A stretch of DNA of 64,000 nucleotides from Catenulispora acidiphila DSM 44928 (GCF_000024025.1 NC_013131.1:806001-870000), one strand, 5' to 3'. Numbered from the stretch's first letter, positions 19,703 through 29,686 are shown. The notes: generated by a model not told the origin, from the letters alone. A program made the numbers and translations.

Positions 19703-20290
19703 GGCCACCGCGCTTCCCTCGTTGAACATTCCACCCGTACCGACGCGGACTCCGGTGCCGGTGTTACACACGCGCTGTCGCCTCGGCGGTCGCGGTGCGT
19801 GGATCCGTGGGGTGAGCGTACGTGGTCATACGCGTTGACCCGGGAGAGGTAGTCACTTCGGTGCGCATTTCTACGTCGCCTGACGGATCAGGCTTCTGGC
19901 ACCTCGCGTCTACATTGGAGCCCGGCGCCGGACAGGCAGGCTGGCGCCGCTGAACGCGTTCAAGACGATGTCGTGAGACCACTTCTGCCGTGCTCTACCG
20001 GGGTGTGGCCCGGTTCGGCACGCCGCAACGGGTGGAGATGCTGGGGACGGTGCGACGTCCGCGGCATCGGATGACCGGCACCGGGCACGAAGGCCACGAC
20101 GGTGGCCCGACGGGTACGACGGCACGACGGTCACGATCGAGCACTTCACAAGAGAGACGGTCACTGGGAAAAGTCTTCGTGAGGGGTCAACGGCAGCACG
20201 GTGTGGACGTGCGCCGGTACCCGCGCCGGCTCGTGAAAGGACTCCGGATTGCGGTGAAGCCGCGCGTGTGGAGCGCGCACTGATCGACAC
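19703..20290. other. Long intergenic region, possible small ORF at its end
   Basis: About 590 bp with no convincing protein on either strand. One weak candidate is GTG 20179 to TGA 20283 on the plus strand: a 34-residue Arg-rich peptide (VRGQRQHGVDVRRYPRRLVK) with GGGAAAAG 5 nt upstream. It runs straight into the hairpin series that ends at the terminator at 20330-20370, so a short transcript on the plus strand is likely even if the peptide is not. Confidence 0.35.
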
Positions 20291-20370
20291 AGGTCTCGCA
20301 GACCTCCCTGGGGGGACCAGGGGGACAGGGCCGGGCGTTCGCTGATGGCGAACGCCCGGCCTTTCTTTGT
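20291..20370 (+). terminator. Three stacked hairpins ending in a strong intrinsic terminator
   Basis: Hairpin A AGGTCT-CGC-AGACCT (20291-20305), hairpin B CCCTGG-GGGGA-CCAGGG (20306-20322) and a perfect 13-bp terminator stem GCCGGGCGTTCGC (20330-20342 with 20348-20360), followed by CTTTCTTTGT. The T-run is on the plus strand. There is no clear upstream plus-strand gene, so this may close a short structured RNA. Confidence 0.85.
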
Positions 20371-20396
20371 GCGCGCCGACGGCTCCCGCAGTCGAT

Positions 20397-20412
20397 GTAA
20401 TCGTGTAATCGT
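20397..20412. repeat. Tandem 8-mer in the promoter of the downstream gene
   Basis: GTAATCGT occurs twice in succession, ending 6 bp before the ATG of the next gene. No Shine-Dalgarno is visible there, so this AT-rich element may be the core promoter of a leaderless message. Confidence 0.4.
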
Positions 20413-20418
20413 AGATAC

Positions 20419-20982
20419 ATGGCTACACGTGAAGAGCTGATCGAGAAGACACGAGGATGGTTCACGGGACGGCTGCCGGAAGACCTGTTCGACGGGGCGC
20501 CGGAGGTCACGGTCGACCGTGAGGAGATCACGGTGATCGGGCGGATCCCGGAGCCCGCATATGCCGAGGGCGCCTCGGAGGCGGAGAAAGCCGCCACCAT
20601 CGAGGGCCGGATCAAGGAGTTCCGGGAGCGTACGCGCGACGCGCGCATGGCCGTGGCCCGGGACGCGGAGCACAAGTTCGGGCGCAAGGTCTCCTGGGGC
20701 GTGCGCTGCGGAGACCAGGGACGGCTGTTCACGCACTTGTCCGTGCCGGTGATGACCCGGCTCAAGCAGCCCGAGCGCGCGCTGCTGGACACGCTGGTGG
20801 ACGGCGGCGTCGCCCGGAGCCGGAGCGAGGCGCTGGCCTGGTGCGTGCGCCTGGTGGAGAAGCACGCCGGCGACTGGGTCGGCGACCTGCGCGACGCGAT
20901 GCGCAAGGTGGAAGAGGTCCGGGAAGCCGGACCGGACCGTGAGAGCGGGGACGCGGACGCGGACGCCGACGCGGGCGCCTAG
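20419..20982 (+). CDS. Conserved actinobacterial protein with RHH-like C-terminal segment
   Basis: A 187-residue acidic protein. Residues 1-95 form an alpha/beta region (LFDGAPEVTVDREEITVIGRIPEP ... TRDARMAVARDAEHKFGRKVSWG). Residues about 110-150 (VPVMTRLKQPERALLDTLVDGGVARSRSEALAWCVRLVEK) resemble a ribbon-helix-helix: a basic strand, then a helix, a turn with S-R-S-E-A, and a second helix. The C-terminus is a run of Asp-Ala repeats. I do not recognise a named family. It is monocistronic, between two terminators. Confidence 0.7.
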   Translation: MATREELIEKTRGWFTGRLPEDLFDGAPEVTVDREEITVIGRIPEPAYAEGASEAEKAATIEGRIKEFRERTRDARMAVARDAEHKFGRKVSWGVRCGDQGRLFTHLSVPVMTRLKQPERALLDTLVDGGVARSRSEALAWCVRLVEKHAGDWVGDLRDAMRKVEEVREAGPDRESGDADADADAGA

Positions 20983-21076
20983 ACACCCTCGTTCCCGGTC
21001 CTGGGCCCCTGGCCCGGTACCGAAAACAGGACCGGCACAGAGTCCTCCGGGATGAGCTCATTACGGTTCGCTGAAC

Positions 21077-21105
21077 AGCGGCGTCGCATGGGGTGCGGCG
21101 CCGCT
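21077..21105 (+). terminator. Hairpin terminator
   Basis: 12-bp stem with one mismatch (AGCGGCGTCGCA / TGCGGCGCCGCT), loop TGGGG, followed by TTTC; 94 bp after the upstream stop codon and just before the epimerase gene. Confidence 0.65.
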
Positions 21106-21128
21106 TTCGGCGTCTAGCGTCGGTGGGC

Positions 21129-22160
21129 ATGAGGGTTCTGGTCACCGGTTCCGCCGGGTTCATCGGATCGCACGTCGTCGAGGCGCTGGTCGCGGCCGGG
21201 CACGAGGTCGAGGGCTTGGACCTGGTGGACGGCGAGGACGTGCGCGACGCCGCGGACGTTCGCAGAGCCCTGCGAGGCGTCGACGCCGTGTGCCATCAGG
21301 CGGCGAAGGTCGGTCTGGACCGGACGGTCGGCGACGCGCCCGATTACGTCTCGCACAACGACTTCGGGACGTCGATCCTGCTGGCCGCGATGGCCGAGGC
21401 GGGAGTGCGGGCGCTGGTCTTCGCCTCGTCGATGGTGGTCTACGGCGAGGGTCGCTACGAGTGCGCCGAGCACGGCTGGGTGCGTCCCGGTCCTCGACGG
21501 GAAGACGATCTGATCGCAGGGCTCTTCGAGCCGCCGTGCCCGACCTGCGCTTTGCCGCTGGCGCCGGGACTGGTCGGCGAGGACGCGCCGCTGGATCCGC
21601 GGAACGTCTACGCCGCCTCGAAAGTGATGACCGAACACCTGGCGGCCTCGTGGGTGCGGTTGTCCGACAGCGTTCGCGCCGTGGGCTTGAGGTACCACAA
21701 CGTCTATGGCCCGCGATTGCCGCGCGACACTCCCTATGCCGGAGTGGCGGCGCTGTTCCGCTCAGCACTGATGCGGGGCGAGGCGCCGGCGGTGTTCGAG
21801 GACGGCGGTCAGCGGCGGGACTTCGTGCACGCGCGCGATATCGCGACGGCGAACGTGGCTGCGCTGGAGTGGGCCGCGAACGTGGACGGACGCGAACACG
21901 GACTCAGCGAGAACGGACTCAGCGAGATGCGCGTCTACAACGTCGGCAGCGGAACGCCGCGCACCGTCGGCGAGATGGCGGCGGAGTTGGCGCGCGCGAT
22001 GGACGGACCGGCGCCGGTCGTGACCGGCGGCTACCGCCTGGGGGACGTCCGGCACATCACCGCTTCGAGCGCGCGCATCCGCGACGAGCTCGGCTGGCGG
22101 CCGCGCGTGGAGTTCGCCGACGGGATGGCGGAGTTCGCGCTAACCCGTTCGCTCGCCTAG
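21129..22160 (+). CDS. NAD-dependent sugar-nucleotide epimerase/dehydratase (extended SDR)
   Basis: A 343-residue extended short-chain dehydrogenase. NAD-binding motif TGSAGFIG (6-13), catalytic YxxxK as YAASK (151-155), and FASSMVVYGEG. An insertion with three cysteines (Cys112; Cys137 and Cys140 in PPCPTC) between the Ser and Tyr motifs matches what I recall of the dTDP-L-rhamnose 4-epimerase/WbiB-like group, where a similar CPxC insert occurs. Substrate is therefore probably a deoxyhexose nucleotide for cell-wall or secondary-metabolite glycosylation; not certain. It stands alone with no glycosyltransferase nearby. A 15-bp imperfect repeat encodes HGLSENGLSE near residue 258. Confidence 0.87.
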   Translation: MRVLVTGSAGFIGSHVVEALVAAGHEVEGLDLVDGEDVRDAADVRRALRGVDAVCHQAAKVGLDRTVGDAPDYVSHNDFGTSILLAAMAEAGVRALVFASSMVVYGEGRYECAEHGWVRPGPRREDDLIAGLFEPPCPTCALPLAPGLVGEDAPLDPRNVYAASKVMTEHLAASWVRLSDSVRAVGLRYHNVYGPRLPRDTPYAGVAALFRSALMRGEAPAVFEDGGQRRDFVHARDIATANVAALEWAANVDGREHGLSENGLSEMRVYNVGSGTPRTVGEMAAELARAMDGPAPVVTGGYRLGDVRHITASSARIRDELGWRPRVEFADGMAEFALTRSLA

Positions 22161-22196
22161 CGCGACGATCGCCGGGCCGGTGCGCAAGCTGGTGGC

Positions 22197-22571
22197 ATGA
22201 GCATGAGCACTGACTACAGCGGCGGCCAGGATCCTGCGAACACCGTGATGGTGAGCACGATGAACGACCTGCCGGGGTTCCGCATCGAACGGGTATTGGG
22301 CGAGTGCTTCGGGCTGACGGTCCGCGCGCGCAACATCGGCAGCTCGTTCGGGTCGGCGATGAAGTCCATCAAGGGCGGCGAGCTGAAGGGCCAGACGAAG
22401 ATGCTCGTCGACAGCCGGATGGAGGCGATGACGCGGCTGACTGAGGAGGCCACGCGCCGGGGCGGTAACGCCGTGCTGGCGATGCGGTTCGAGACGTCGC
22501 CGGGCGAGCTGGGGACTGAGATCTGCGCTTACGGGACCGCTTGTGTGGCGACGCCGGACAATCCGGCGTAG
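22197..22571 (+). CDS. YbjQ / UPF0145 family protein
   Basis: A 124-residue protein of the small heavy-metal-binding-domain-like family. Core sequences: MVSTMNDLPGFRIERVLGECFGLTVRARNIG and GNAVLAMRFETSPGELGTEICAYGTACV. Two ATGs (22197 and 22203) are possible. The family forms pentameric rings in structures; physiological role unknown. 36 bp after the epimerase, same strand, probably co-transcribed. Confidence 0.92.
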   Translation: MSMSTDYSGGQDPANTVMVSTMNDLPGFRIERVLGECFGLTVRARNIGSSFGSAMKSIKGGELKGQTKMLVDSRMEAMTRLTEEATRRGGNAVLAMRFETSPGELGTEICAYGTACVATPDNPA

Positions 22572-22741
22572 CGGCTGGAGGTAGGAACAGGCCGCGGATC
22601 CCAGCAGGCGCAACGATTTCGGGCGGCTCAGAGGCTCAGCGGCTCAGCATGAGCTGCCGCGCCGAGCACCACACCGGCACGCCGCCGCCCCGCCGCCGCG
22701 ACAAGGACCGGTGGTCCGGCGCAGCGTGAGCCGCCCCGCGC

Positions 22742-23401
22742 TCAGCGCCCGAGGAACTTGCCCAGCTTCTTCGGCTTGGGATACCGCACCGACACCTCGC
22801 CGAACAGCGCCATCCCGCGCAGCACCACGACCGGCGACTCCGGCGTGATCGGCACGTCGCCGGCGGCGTTGCGGTCCGAGCCGCTGCGCGAGCCGAACAC
22901 CGCGGTGCCCTCGTCGCGCACCACGACGCCGTGCGGCACCTTGATCTCGATGGAGCCGAACACCGCGTTGGCGGTGATGACCACTTCGCGCTGGGTCAGC
23001 ACGGCCTCGCGCAGGTCGATGGTCACCGAGCCGAAGACGGCCGCGGCGATGGTCTGCGAGGGGACAAGCCAGCGTCCGCCGCGCTTCTGCTCGGCGAAGA
23101 CGGCAGTGATCTTCGATCCCGGGGCGTAGTCCGCGGGCATCGCCGGGACCGAGGGGGGCGCGCCGGCGGGAGAGGTGATGTGGCGCTGCGGCAGGTCGGA
23201 CACCAGCGGCGACAGCTCGCCGAGGGTCTTGGCCTTGTAAGCGAGGTCGATGCGCTCGTTGTGTTCGTCGGCGTCCAGGCGGCCCTCGGCGTAAGCCTCC
23301 CGGAGGGCGTCCGCCACGCGGTCCCGGTCGGCGTCGGAGGCGCGCATGGTTCCGTGGGGATCGTTGGCCGGAAAGGCTGCGGGCACGCTCACCTTCTGCA
23401 C
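22742..23401 (-). CDS. DUF1707 protein with C-terminal LiaF-like domain
   Basis: A 219-residue protein. DUF1707 occupies roughly residues 18-70 (MRASDADRDRVADALREAYAEGRLDADEHNERIDLAYKAKT), the actinobacterial SHOCT-like regulatory module. The C-terminal half has beta-repeat signatures AAVFGSVTIDLREAVL, ANAVFGSIEIKVP and GTAVFGS, as in the cell-wall-active-antibiotic-response (LiaF) domain. No TM helix. Probably an envelope-stress linked peripheral protein. GTG start at 23401; an internal ATG at residue 19 would retain the domain. Confidence 0.88.
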   Translation of the reverse strand: MQKVSVPAAFPANDPHGTMRASDADRDRVADALREAYAEGRLDADEHNERIDLAYKAKTLGELSPLVSDLPQRHITSPAGAPPSVPAMPADYAPGSKITAVFAEQKRGGRWLVPSQTIAAAVFGSVTIDLREAVLTQREVVITANAVFGSIEIKVPHGVVVRDEGTAVFGSRSGSDRNAAGDVPITPESPVVVLRGMALFGEVSVRYPKPKKLGKFLGR

Positions 23402-23430
23402 TATACGCGGGGCGATCGCGGGAGGGATTT

Positions 23431-23493
23431 AGAGCGTGCGCGGATTGTTGGCAGGGCGGAGAATCGGCGGAGCTCCAAGTCCGCGCACGCTCT
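23431..23493. repeat. 14-bp inverted repeat abutting the gntR stop codon
   Basis: Perfect arms AGAGCGTGCGCGGA (23431-23444) and TCCGCGCACGCTCT (23480-23493), loop 35 nt. It fills the gap between the gntR stop and the DUF1707 start, most likely a terminator or transcript-stability hairpin; there is no U-run on the minus strand. Confidence 0.6.
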
Positions 23494-24197
23494 TACTCTT
23501 CGGCGCTGGTCTCCACGTTCAGCGAAGCCTCGCGTACCGCGGCCTCGGGATCCCCGGCGCGCACCGCGTCCAGCAGGGTGCTGTGACCGGCGACCAGGAA
23601 GCGGTCGAAGTCGGTGCGCAGCGCGCGTTCGGTCAGCACCGTGCGCAGCGCGCTGCCGATCTCCAGATAGAGGTCGAGCAGAAGCGGGTTGCCGGCGGCG
23701 GCGACCATCGCGGTGTGGAAGTGCGCGTCGGCCTCGACCCACTCGTCGACCCATGAGGTGTCGCCCGGGTCGGCCTTCTCGACCTTGCGCGCCGCGAGGT
23801 CGCGGGCCGCCAGGGCGTCGGCGCACGCTGCGAGGTCGGCGGGGTTCGCGCGGCGTGCGGCCAGACGGGCCGCCTCGACCTCGATGGCGCGGCGGACTTC
23901 CTGGACGTGGTCGTGCGTGGTCGCCTGGATCTCGCGCCGCAGCGCGCCGGACAGCTCGCTCCGGGCGCGGACGTACGTGCCGTCGCCGCGGCGCACCTCC
24001 AGCAGGCCGGCGTGCGCCAGCGCCCGCACCGCCTCGCGGACCGTGCCGCGGCCCACGTTCAGGGCCTCGACCAACTCCGGCTCGGTGGGGATGCGGGCGT
24101 CGACCGGCCAGGCGCCGCTGCCGATCTGTTCGCGGAGCTTGTCGATGACTTCGTCGACCAGAGAGCCGCGCTGGATGCCTGTGAGTCCGTTCGCCAC
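23493..24197 (-). CDS. GntR-family regulator, FadR/FCD type
   Basis: A 234-residue regulator. N-terminal winged helix: VDEVIDKLREQIGSGAWPVDARIPTEPELVEALNVGRGTVREAVRALAHAGLLEVRRGDGTYV. The C-terminal FCD domain carries the metal-type residues expected (WVEADAHFHTAMVAAAGNPLLLDL, GHSTLLDAVRAGD). It lies 13 bp after the MFS exporter gene and presumably controls it. FCD regulators usually sense small carboxylic acids. Confidence 0.93.
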   Translation of the reverse strand: MANGLTGIQRGSLVDEVIDKLREQIGSGAWPVDARIPTEPELVEALNVGRGTVREAVRALAHAGLLEVRRGDGTYVRARSELSGALRREIQATTHDHVQEVRRAIEVEAARLAARRANPADLAACADALAARDLAARKVEKADPGDTSWVDEWVEADAHFHTAMVAAAGNPLLLDLYLEIGSALRTVLTERALRTDFDRFLVAGHSTLLDAVRAGDPEAAVREASLNVETSAEE

Positions 24198-24210
24198 AGA
24201 TGGCAGTCTT

Positions 24211-25701
24211 TCAGTTCCCGGCGGGTGTCATCGAGCCGGAGTCCCCGGAGTCGCTGATCAACGTGCCGCGCTTGGGTGAACCGACGTATGCCGCGACCAC
24301 TCCCTGCACGAGGACGACGGCCACCATGACGGCCAGCGGGACGGTCCAGCTGTGCAGGGCATGCCCGAGGACGCCGAACATGATCGGGCCCATCGCGGCG
24401 ATGAGGTAGCCGGCGGACTGGGAGAACGCGGACAGCGCCGCGGTGCCCTCCGGCGTGCCGCCGCGCAGCCCGATCATCGTCAGGACCAGCGGGAAGGCCG
24501 CCATGCCGACGCCGATCAGGGCCGCGGCGAGGTAGGCCAGCGAGACCGGGGCGATGATCAGTGTGACGAAGCCGAGCCCGAAGACCACGCCGAGGACCAG
24601 GGCGAGAAAGCGCTGGCTGCGCAGCCGCGCGGCGGTCAGCGGCACGATGAAGGACAGCGGGGCGTTGACCGCGAAGGTCACGCTCAGCACGGTGCCGGCG
24701 GCGGCGGAGGACATGCCGTGGTCGTGCAGGACCGTCGGGATCCAGCCCATGACGACGTAGCCGGACATGCTCTGCAGGCCGAAGGCGACGGTCATGGCCC
24801 ACGCCAGCTTGGACTTGGCCAGCGACTTCAGCGGGATGTGGGCCTGCCGCGCGGCACCGGACGCGGCGACCGTGCGGTCGTGGCGGCGGCGGTGCGGGTG
24901 GCTGACCATCCACAGCGCGAGGCCCGCCAGCGCCGGGATGGCCCAGAAGCCCAAGCCGGTGGACGGTCCGCCGAGGGTGTTGGACAGCGGGACCGCGATG
25001 CCGGCGGCCACGGTCGAGCCCAGGGCGATCATCGTGGAGTAGATGCCGGTGACGGCGCCGATGCGGTGCGGGAAGTAGGTGCGCACCACGACCGGCAGCA
25101 GGACGTTGCCCAGCGCGATGCCGGTGCCGGCCAGGACCGAGCCGGCCAGCAGGCCGGGCACGTCCGGGATGCCGCGGACCGCCGAGCCGGCGACCAGGAC
25201 GGCCAGGCTTGCGGCCAGAACGGAGCCCGCGCCGTGGCGGCGGGCCAGCCAGGAGCCGGCGGGACCGGCGAAGGCGAAGATCACGACCCAGAGGGTGGGG
25301 AGCAGGGTGACGACGCCGGCGCCGAGGTGCAGGCGGTCGCGGAGCTGGTCCAGGAGCGGGCCGGTCGAGGAGACGCCGAGGCGCAGGTTGGCCGCGACCA
25401 GGATGATCCCGGCGAGGATCAGCGCGCCGCCGGCCAGGTGCTGCTGCTGGCGCTCGCCGGGGTCGGCGGGCTCGGTGGGCTCGCCGAGGCGCTCGAGGGT
25501 GTCGAGGGCTTGGAGGGCGTCGAGGGTGTCGAGGGTGTCCAGAGTGTCCAGGGGCTCGAGCGTGTCGACGGTGTTGAGGCTGTCGACGGTGTCGAGAGGC
25601 TCGAGGGTGCCGAGGGCTTTGACGTGTTCGCGGGGACCGTGGGCGGCGGGGGTGCGGCGGTGCTTGCCCGGGGTGCCGGGGCGGTCCAGGGATATCGTCA
25701 T
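24211..25701 (-). CDS. MFS transporter, CynX/NimT family, with an LDT-repeat N-terminal tail
   Basis: A 496-residue transporter with about 12 TM helices (from ALILAGIILVAANLRLGVSSTGPLL onward). LILAGIILVAANLR and GVSSTGPLLDQLRDRL are the CynX/NimT signature at TM1. Members are linked with cyanate, nitroimidazole or other small-molecule transport; the substrate here is open. The cytoplasmic N-terminus of about 85 residues is unusual: residues 31-70 are a three-residue periodic tract (LEPLDT, LDTLDTLDTLD) encoded by a 9-bp minisatellite. It forms an operon with the downstream gntR gene. Confidence 0.9.
   Translation of the reverse strand: MTISLDRPGTPGKHRRTPAAHGPREHVKALGTLEPLDTVDSLNTVDTLEPLDTLDTLDTLDALQALDTLERLGEPTEPADPGERQQQHLAGGALILAGIILVAANLRLGVSSTGPLLDQLRDRLHLGAGVVTLLPTLWVVIFAFAGPAGSWLARRHGAGSVLAASLAVLVAGSAVRGIPDVPGLLAGSVLAGTGIALGNVLLPVVVRTYFPHRIGAVTGIYSTMIALGSTVAAGIAVPLSNTLGGPSTGLGFWAIPALAGLALWMVSHPHRRRHDRTVAASGAARQAHIPLKSLAKSKLAWAMTVAFGLQSMSGYVVMGWIPTVLHDHGMSSAAAGTVLSVTFAVNAPLSFIVPLTAARLRSQRFLALVLGVVFGLGFVTLIIAPVSLAYLAAALIGVGMAAFPLVLTMIGLRGGTPEGTAALSAFSQSAGYLIAAMGPIMFGVLGHALHSWTVPLAVMVAVVLVQGVVAAYVGSPKRGTLISDSGDSGSMTPAGN
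25490..25620. repeat. 9-bp minisatellite within the MFS gene
   Basis: Degenerate tandem copies of GTCGAGGGT-like 9-mers (GTGTCGAGG, GTGTCCAGA, CTCGAGCGT). In the coding strand they give Leu-Asp-Thr / Leu-Glu-Pro triplets. Confidence 0.75.
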
Positions 25702-25723
25702 GCGTCTGATGGTAAGACGTATG
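25699..25723. promoter_or_regulatory. Candidate GntR operator overlapping the MFS start codon
   Basis: Inverted repeat CATGCGTCT-N7-AGACGTATG (one mismatch in nine). It includes the ATG of the exporter gene, so bound regulator would block initiation. Assignment to the adjacent GntR is inference. Confidence 0.4.
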
Positions 25724-25805
25724 ATGTTTACGTTTCAAGTTCGAATCGCCTGGTGTGGCACACCGCACAAGCAGGGGCTCCACGCGCCGCGAGTACGCTG
25801 GCGGC

Positions 25806-27458
<1,653 letters not shown>

Positions 27459-27491
27459 GGCGGCTTTCAGGCTGCTGACTCAGTGGCCGAC

Positions 27492-27522
27492 GAAGCCCTG
27501 GCTCGCCATGAGCCGGGGCTTC
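27492..27522. terminator. Hairpin downstream of fum and of the DUF4231 gene
   Basis: 13-bp stem with one G-T-type mismatch (GAAGCCCTGGCTC / GAGCCGGGGCTTC), 5-nt loop, between the two convergent genes; probably a bidirectional terminator. Confidence 0.7.
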
Positions 27523-27565
27523 TGCACTGTCGGAACGAGTTCCTGCTCTTCGGGCCAGAGTGTTT

Positions 27566-28420
27566 CTACCCTTGTTTGCTGGGATTGTCCGTCGGTTGGT
27601 CGAGTTGCTGTTGTCGCTTCCGCTGTTCATTTACCAGTGCCTCGACGCGTTGTGATAGCAGCATGAGTGCCTCGGCATCCTCCTTCTGGAGGTATTGATC
27701 TATTCGAAGATCGAATGCGGTGACTTCTTGCTCCACCTGATCGGCGGTTTGCTGAAGGTAGAAGTTCTTTTCCTTGAACTTGAAATAGCCGACGAAACCT
27801 GCCGCGACGCCGACTGAAAAGCTGGACCCGACCGTCACCCATCGATGCCACGCTGCGGTCCCGCCCATCCCGGCTAGCGTAGAGGTGGCCAATGACCCGA
27901 TGATGATGATTGCTTGCAGGATGTTGTTGACTCGGCGATAGTAATCCGCCTCTCTGCGAAGCGTTATCAGCTTTGCTGGGATCTCGTCCTTGTAGGCAAA
28001 TTGCCGCAGCTCGAGATCTAGATTCAAGGTCGCAGAGAACAGTCGACGCTTCTCCTTGAGAATGCCGATGTCCAGCTGAACTTCGTACAGCCTTCGTGGG
28101 GCGTATTTTCTATCTTCTGACAAGCTGTCTTGGTAGGTGAGGTAGGCCACTAAGACTGCAATGCTCAGGAGAATGAACGGGATGACGATCCGATTTACTG
28201 GTGCCAGATCGACATGGCGATATGTGGAGACTGTGGCGATATAGTCGGCAAACGAGCCAAGGAAAATGAATGTAACCAGGAAAGTGCGAGTAAAATAGTA
28301 GCGGCGTGCCCGGATGTACTCCGACTCGAGAGTGAACAGCTTTTGATTGAAATCGAGGAGTTGTTCGACGGGCCCGACGGCAACGGCCGCCTGACGATTC
28401 TGCGAGCTGGTGGACGCCAA
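27566..28420 (-). CDS. DUF4231 / SLATT-like four-TM protein (accessory, low GC)
   Basis: A 284-residue membrane protein made of two similar halves. Each has two adjacent TM helices: residues about 47-64 and 78-96, then 166-185 and 194-213. Charged helices precede and follow each pair (LFTLESEYIRARRYYFTR; LRREADYYRRVNNIL), and a Gln/Lys-rich coiled coil closes the protein. This is the DUF4231 architecture, related to the SLATT domain proposed to act as a membrane effector in nucleotide-signalled conflict systems. No CD-NTase or other sensor is adjacent. Start TTG 28420 with AGGGGGA 7-8 nt upstream. Its codon use is strikingly A/T-richer than every neighbour and the gene lies between the two fum-derived repeats, so it is recently acquired. 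Confidence 0.8.
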   Translation of the reverse strand: MASTSSQNRQAAVAVGPVEQLLDFNQKLFTLESEYIRARRYYFTRTFLVTFIFLGSFADYIATVSTYRHVDLAPVNRIVIPFILLSIAVLVAYLTYQDSLSEDRKYAPRRLYEVQLDIGILKEKRRLFSATLNLDLELRQFAYKDEIPAKLITLRREADYYRRVNNILQAIIIIGSLATSTLAGMGGTAAWHRWVTVGSSFSVGVAAGFVGYFKFKEKNFYLQQTADQVEQEVTAFDLRIDQYLQKEDAEALMLLSQRVEALVNEQRKRQQQLDQPTDNPSKQG

Positions 28421-28644
28421 AAATCGATCCCCCTGTTATAGGTCGTCGGCATCGTCGACGTACGAAGAACTGCACTGCCAGTCAAGCGGCTTAGGACCGC
28501 AGCATCGCAGAATACTGCTACGGTGACGTCCGTGTCATACCGATTGAACCTGTAGTTGCGTTCCGAGCTGAGCGGGCGTGGTCCAAGTCTTCAGCACGGC
28601 CGATGTACGGGCTCGGTGTGTGATCATGCTGTGCGACCTACCTG
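28421..28644. other. Intergenic part of the element
   Basis: Upstream region of the DUF4231 gene. No protein, promoter motif or integrase remnant that I can support. Confidence 0.5.
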
Positions 28645-28697
28645 CGACACGACCGGACCGGTGATGCGGATCGGGAGCAAGCCGCCAACCGCGTGAG
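28645..28697. repeat. Direct repeat copy 2 (displaced fum 3' end)
   Basis: Matches 27407-27459 except at 28685 and 28687 (GGCGA versus GCCAA context). It would encode [16 protein letters not shown] and a stop, but has no gene upstream in frame: it is the displaced end of fum. Confidence 0.9.
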
Positions 28698-28899
28698 CTA
28701 AGGCTCTGACGAGTCTTGACGTTCGGCCCTAGCGCACGAATCCGTGTGGACCGGTCGTTCAGCCGTGTGAGTTCCCCCGTTGCGACTACTTCACCCGCCT
28801 GCGGTCGAGGCGTAGGGGTTCGCCTATCAGGTGTTTCATCAAGGCCCGCGTCCGGCGCGTTCGTCCGCGCCGTCACGGTGACCCTGACAGGCTGATCCG

Positions 28900-29439
28900 A
28901 TGCGAGAGCGAATCTGGACGTTCATCGGGAAGCACGCTGGGGGCGTGCAATGGCGGATTCTGTGGGTCAGCCAACCCAAGTTCATCGTTGGCGTGTCCGG
29001 GCTCGTCAGGAACGAGCACGGGCAAGTTCTTCTGATTAAGGGCCGCATGTGGAAGCCCTCAAGGCCGTGGGGGTTGGTCACGGGCTACGCCAAGGGTGGC
29101 GAGACCTGGGATCAGACCGTGGTCCGCGAAGCACACGAGGAAACCGGCTACGTGGTGAAGACGCGACCTGAGCCGGTCGCACTGGTGACCGGGTTCAAGC
29201 TCCGCGCCGAAGCTGTCTTCCTCGGCGAATTCATCGGAGGCACCTACCGGCCGGACCCCAAAGAGGTTCTCGACGCCGGGTTCTTCGACATCGACGCGCT
29301 ACCTGACGGCTTGCTGCCATCACATGGAGACCTGATCCATCAGTATCGCCATTGGTTCAAGGGGGATGATCACAACGGGCGTGCTCATGCCGAACGAGAA
29401 GCTGGCCGGGACCACGGAGCAGAAGCGGGAGATCTTTGA
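28900..29439 (+). CDS. Nudix hydrolase
   Basis: A 179-residue Nudix protein. The Nudix box G-x5-E-x7-REUxEExGU is complete: GYAKGGETWDQTVVREAHEETGYV. The N-terminus (FIVGVSGLVRNEHGQVLLIKGRMW) and GLVTGYAKGGE are typical of actinobacterial members that hydrolyse nucleoside diphosphate derivatives. The C-terminal 20 residues (DDHNGRAHAEREAGRDHGAEAGDL) look like frame overlap with the next small ORF. It lies just outside the fum repeat and is moderately GC-poor, so it may belong to the same accessory region. Confidence 0.9.
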   Translation: MRERIWTFIGKHAGGVQWRILWVSQPKFIVGVSGLVRNEHGQVLLIKGRMWKPSRPWGLVTGYAKGGETWDQTVVREAHEETGYVVKTRPEPVALVTGFKLRAEAVFLGEFIGGTYRPDPKEVLDAGFFDIDALPDGLLPSHGDLIHQYRHWFKGDDHNGRAHAEREAGRDHGAEAGDL

Positions 29440-29569
29440 CAGCATCGACCATCACGCGTACCTAGATGCCATCGGGGAAGCTCTGCCGGCTCCCGCCACA
29501 GACTCGTGGCTTGAGTTGATGAACGGCTATGTCGAGGTGGAACCTGGTGATTCTGCAAGGCTGGCTTGA
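29387..29569 (+). CDS. Small hypothetical protein overlapping the Nudix gene
   Basis: About 60 residues (KREIFDSIDHHAYLDAIGEALPAPATDSWLELMNGYVEV), overlapping the last 53 bp of the Nudix gene in another frame. Acidic with a plausible amphipathic helix. Two starts are possible (29366 or 29387). Composition is protein-like, but I know no family. Confidence 0.45.
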   Translation: MPNEKLAGTTEQKREIFDSIDHHAYLDAIGEALPAPATDSWLELMNGYVEVEPGDSARLA

Positions 29570-29686
29570 CGAAAAGGAAGGCTGGTCACGGGTGTCACTG
29601 TCGCGGCCGTGCTTGGGACTACGGACCGCACCGGAAGGAACTGCCACGCCAAGCTGAACACTGCATAGAACCCCGTAACGCAGAGA

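Larger units (their letters stand above)
27460..28697. mobile_element. Putative mini integrative element in the fum 3' end
   Basis: The 1,238-bp unit is bounded by the 53-bp direct repeats and contains one convincing gene, the low-GC DUF4231/SLATT-like protein. The fum reading frame stays intact because the incoming end restores the last codons, as integrases of this type do. No integrase, excisionase or transposase is present, so it would be a cassette moved in trans or a deletion remnant of a larger element. Confidence 0.6.

Noticed and set aside
19764-19982. Small minus-strand ORF upstream of the sigma gene
   Set aside because: Composition typical of random GC-rich sequence; no ribosome site.
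20306-20322. 6C RNA on the minus strand (CCCCCC loop)
   Set aside because: Only one C-rich loop, and the terminator U-run lies on the plus strand, so the transcript direction is wrong.
28535-28876. Minus-strand frame across the second fum repeat
   Set aside because: Runs through the displaced fum end in antisense and has no ribosome site or recognisable family.
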